DNA from: an uncultured Collinsella sp. | Lineage (GTDB): Bacteria > Actinomycetota > Coriobacteriia > Coriobacteriales > Coriobacteriaceae | NCBI GenBank assembly: GCA_902475865.1 | Contig: CABSBK010000050.1 | Location: forward strand, 1 to 7,444 | Reading direction: 5' to 3' | DNA length: 7,444 bases | In this document: positions 6,104 to 7,444 of the stretch, in pieces | Numbering within the stretch: the first letter of the stretch is position 1 | How the letters are laid out: each line of letters begins with the position of its first letter | Notes under the pieces: generated by a model | Databases searched by the model: none | What the model was told of the DNA's origin: nothing | The model's input: the letters and a program-made list of their open reading frames with translations, nothing else | Position numbers and translations under genes: made by a program

Positions 6104-7370
6104 ATGCTCGCCTTTTTACAAACCAACACACCCATCGTGATCTTCAACCAGATTGTCGTCACGCTGCTCACGGTCTGCTTTCTGTACCAGGTGGTCTTCT
6201 TTGTCATCGGCGCTCTTCGTGGCGAGGTCGCGCCTCCCAAGGCCAAAAAACTCCACCGCTATGCCTTCTTTATCGCGGCGCATAACAAGGAGGCTGTGAT
6301 CGCCAACCTCGTTCGCTCCATCAAGAACCAGGATTATCGCCGACGCCTGCACCGACAACACGGCGCAGCTCGCGCGCGAGGCGGGCGCTGTCGTTTATGA
6401 GCGCAATGACCTTGCCCGCAAGGGCAAGAGCTGGGTCATGGACTTTGGCTTCGACCGCATCCTTAACGAGTATCCCGATACGTTTGAAGGCTACTTTATC
6501 TTCGATGCCGATAACGTCATCGCCCGCGATTACGTCTCCAAGATGAACGATGCCTTTGATCAGGGCTTCCATGTGGTCACGAGCTATCGCAACTCCAAGA
6601 ACTTCGGCAGCTCGTGGATCTCGGCGGCTAATGCTACGTGGTATCTGCGAGAGGCGCGCTTTCTCAACAACGCGCGTAATATCTGCAAGACGTCCTGCGC
6701 TGTCTCGGGTTCGGGTTACCTTATCTCGGCGAGCGTGATCGAGGGCATGCACGGTTGGCAGTTCCATACGCTGACCGAGGATATTCAGTTCACCACGTTC
6801 TGCGCCATTCACGGCATTCGCATTGGCTATGCACCGGCGGAGTTCTTTGACGAACAGCCCGTGACGTTTAAGGCTTCCTGGAAGCAGCGTATGCGCTGGA
6901 CCAAGGGCTTCTACCAGGTGTTCTTTACGTATGGTAAGCACCTGGTCAAATCGACCTTTCGCTACCATCGCTTTGCCGCCTACGACATGTTTATGACGAT
7001 CGCCCCGGGTATGTTGCTATCTCTGATCTCGATGCTCGCCAATGCCACGTTCCTGATTGTGGGCGGTCTTTCGCACGGCTTCCTGGCCACCGAGGTTGAG
7101 ATGCAGGCGTGTGCCGCTTCTCTCATTATGACCTTCGCCATGATGTATCAGACGTTCTTTATCCTGGCGCTGCTCACGACCATCTTTGAGTACAAGCACA
7201 TTCACTGCGCGCAAAAGTGGCGTCTGGTGACCAACCTGTTTACCTTCCCGATCTTTATGTTCAGCTATATCCCCATTACGGTGGCAGCACTGTTCTTGAA
7301 GGTCGACTGGGTGCCGACGCAGCACGCCGTGAGCGTTACCCTTGACGAGGTCATGCAAGGCGCCAAATAA
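6104..7370 (+). pseudogene. Membrane GT2 glycosyltransferase, disrupted by an out-of-frame deletion
   Basis: The family transfers sugars from nucleotide sugars and resembles cellulose-synthase/NdvB-like membrane transferases; donor and product are unknown. The ATG at 6104 has GGGAG five bases upstream. The first frame gives a membrane segment (residues about 10-37) and the GT-A start FFIAAHNKEAVI (55-66), running to Y78 at 6335-6337. It then reads nonsense to a TGA at 6398-6400. The homologous sequence resumes one frame over at ATC 6336, with IADACTDNTAQLARE. Homologues as I recall them have about nine residues between these points, so roughly 29 bases are missing. The second frame keeps DAD (6504-6512), TEDI (from 6774), QRMRW (6885-6899) and several C-terminal membrane segments up to TAA 7368-7370. 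Restored, it would be about 431 residues. The rest shows no decay, so the lesion is recent or a sequence error. Confidence 0.88.
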
Positions 7371-7378
7371 CCACGATC

Positions 7379-7418
7379 AAAACCACTACAAAGGACAGGT
7401 ATCTTTGAGGTGGTTTTT
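7379..7418 (+). terminator. Terminator after the glycosyltransferase gene
   Basis: AAAACCAC (7379-7386) pairs with GTGGTTTT (7410-7417). After a TA/AG internal loop, CAAAG (7389-7393) pairs with CTTTG (7403-7407) around a nine-base loop. The 3' arm merges with a run of five T (7414-7418). The A-run at the 5' base could let it work on both strands. Confidence 0.7.
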
Positions 7419-7436
7419 GCGTTTGAGCTGCCGCCC

Positions 7437-7444
7437 AAGGAGGT
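7437..7444 (+). promoter_or_regulatory. Perfect Shine-Dalgarno site at the window edge
   Basis: AAGGAGGT is the full complement of the 16S rRNA 3' end and is the strongest ribosome binding site in the window. It implies that a plus-strand gene starts within about 5-12 bases beyond the window. It lies only 18 bases after the T-run of the preceding terminator. Confidence 0.55.

Noticed and set aside
6438..7370. Second half of the glycosyltransferase as a separate complete gene
   Set aside because: The ATG at 6438 has no good ribosome binding site, and the product would lack the first part of the GT-A domain and the N-terminal membrane segment. Homologous sequence continues upstream of it in the same frame.
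7410..7444. A GTG-started frame (MVFAFELPPKEV) running off the window
   Set aside because: Its start lies in the 3' arm of the terminator hairpin with no well-spaced ribosome binding site. The perfect site at 7437-7444 points to a start just outside the window.

Overview
The window looks like ordinary chromosome from a moderately GC-rich actinobacterium. Protein style, codon use and gene order best fit the Coriobacteriia (Collinsella-like); this is inferred from recognition, not from a search. No defence system, CRISPR array, prophage or insertion sequence is visible.

Layout. On the minus strand, 1-901 is the first 300 codons of an iron-containing alcohol dehydrogenase, cut by the window edge. 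Diverging from it, an extended -10 promoter near 1023-1031 drives a long leader that folds as a complete T-box riboswitch (about 1041-1344). It has an AUC isoleucine specifier, a UGGU bulge for the tRNA-Ile acceptor end, and mutually exclusive antiterminator and terminator hairpins. It controls ileS (1388-4192), isoleucyl-tRNA synthetase. After ileS come a 13-bp perfect palindrome with an overlapping alternative hairpin (4189-4238) and then a conventional terminator (4260-4298). An AT-richer leader precedes lspA (4409-5008, signal peptidase II), whose stop codon overlaps the start of an rluD-type 23S rRNA pseudouridine synthase (5008-6021). The last gene (6104-7370) is a membrane GT2 glycosyltransferase broken by a small out-of-frame deletion near 6337. 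A terminator hairpin follows (7379-7418), and the window ends exactly on a perfect AAGGAGGT ribosome binding site for a gene just outside.

How it works together. Uncharged tRNA-Ile should bind the T-box and allow read-through into ileS when isoleucine is scarce. The ileS terminator separates that regulated unit from the lspA-rluD pair, which is translationally coupled. The order ileS, lspA, rluD is a widespread bacterial housekeeping arrangement. The glycosyltransferase lies in the same direction, with no clear terminator between it and rluD.

The points most worth a second look are the canonical transcriptional T-box in an actinobacterial ileS leader, the glycosyltransferase lesion, the GGGGACG palindrome after ileS, and the Cys replacement in the dehydrogenase active site. 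I found no convincing new biological system.
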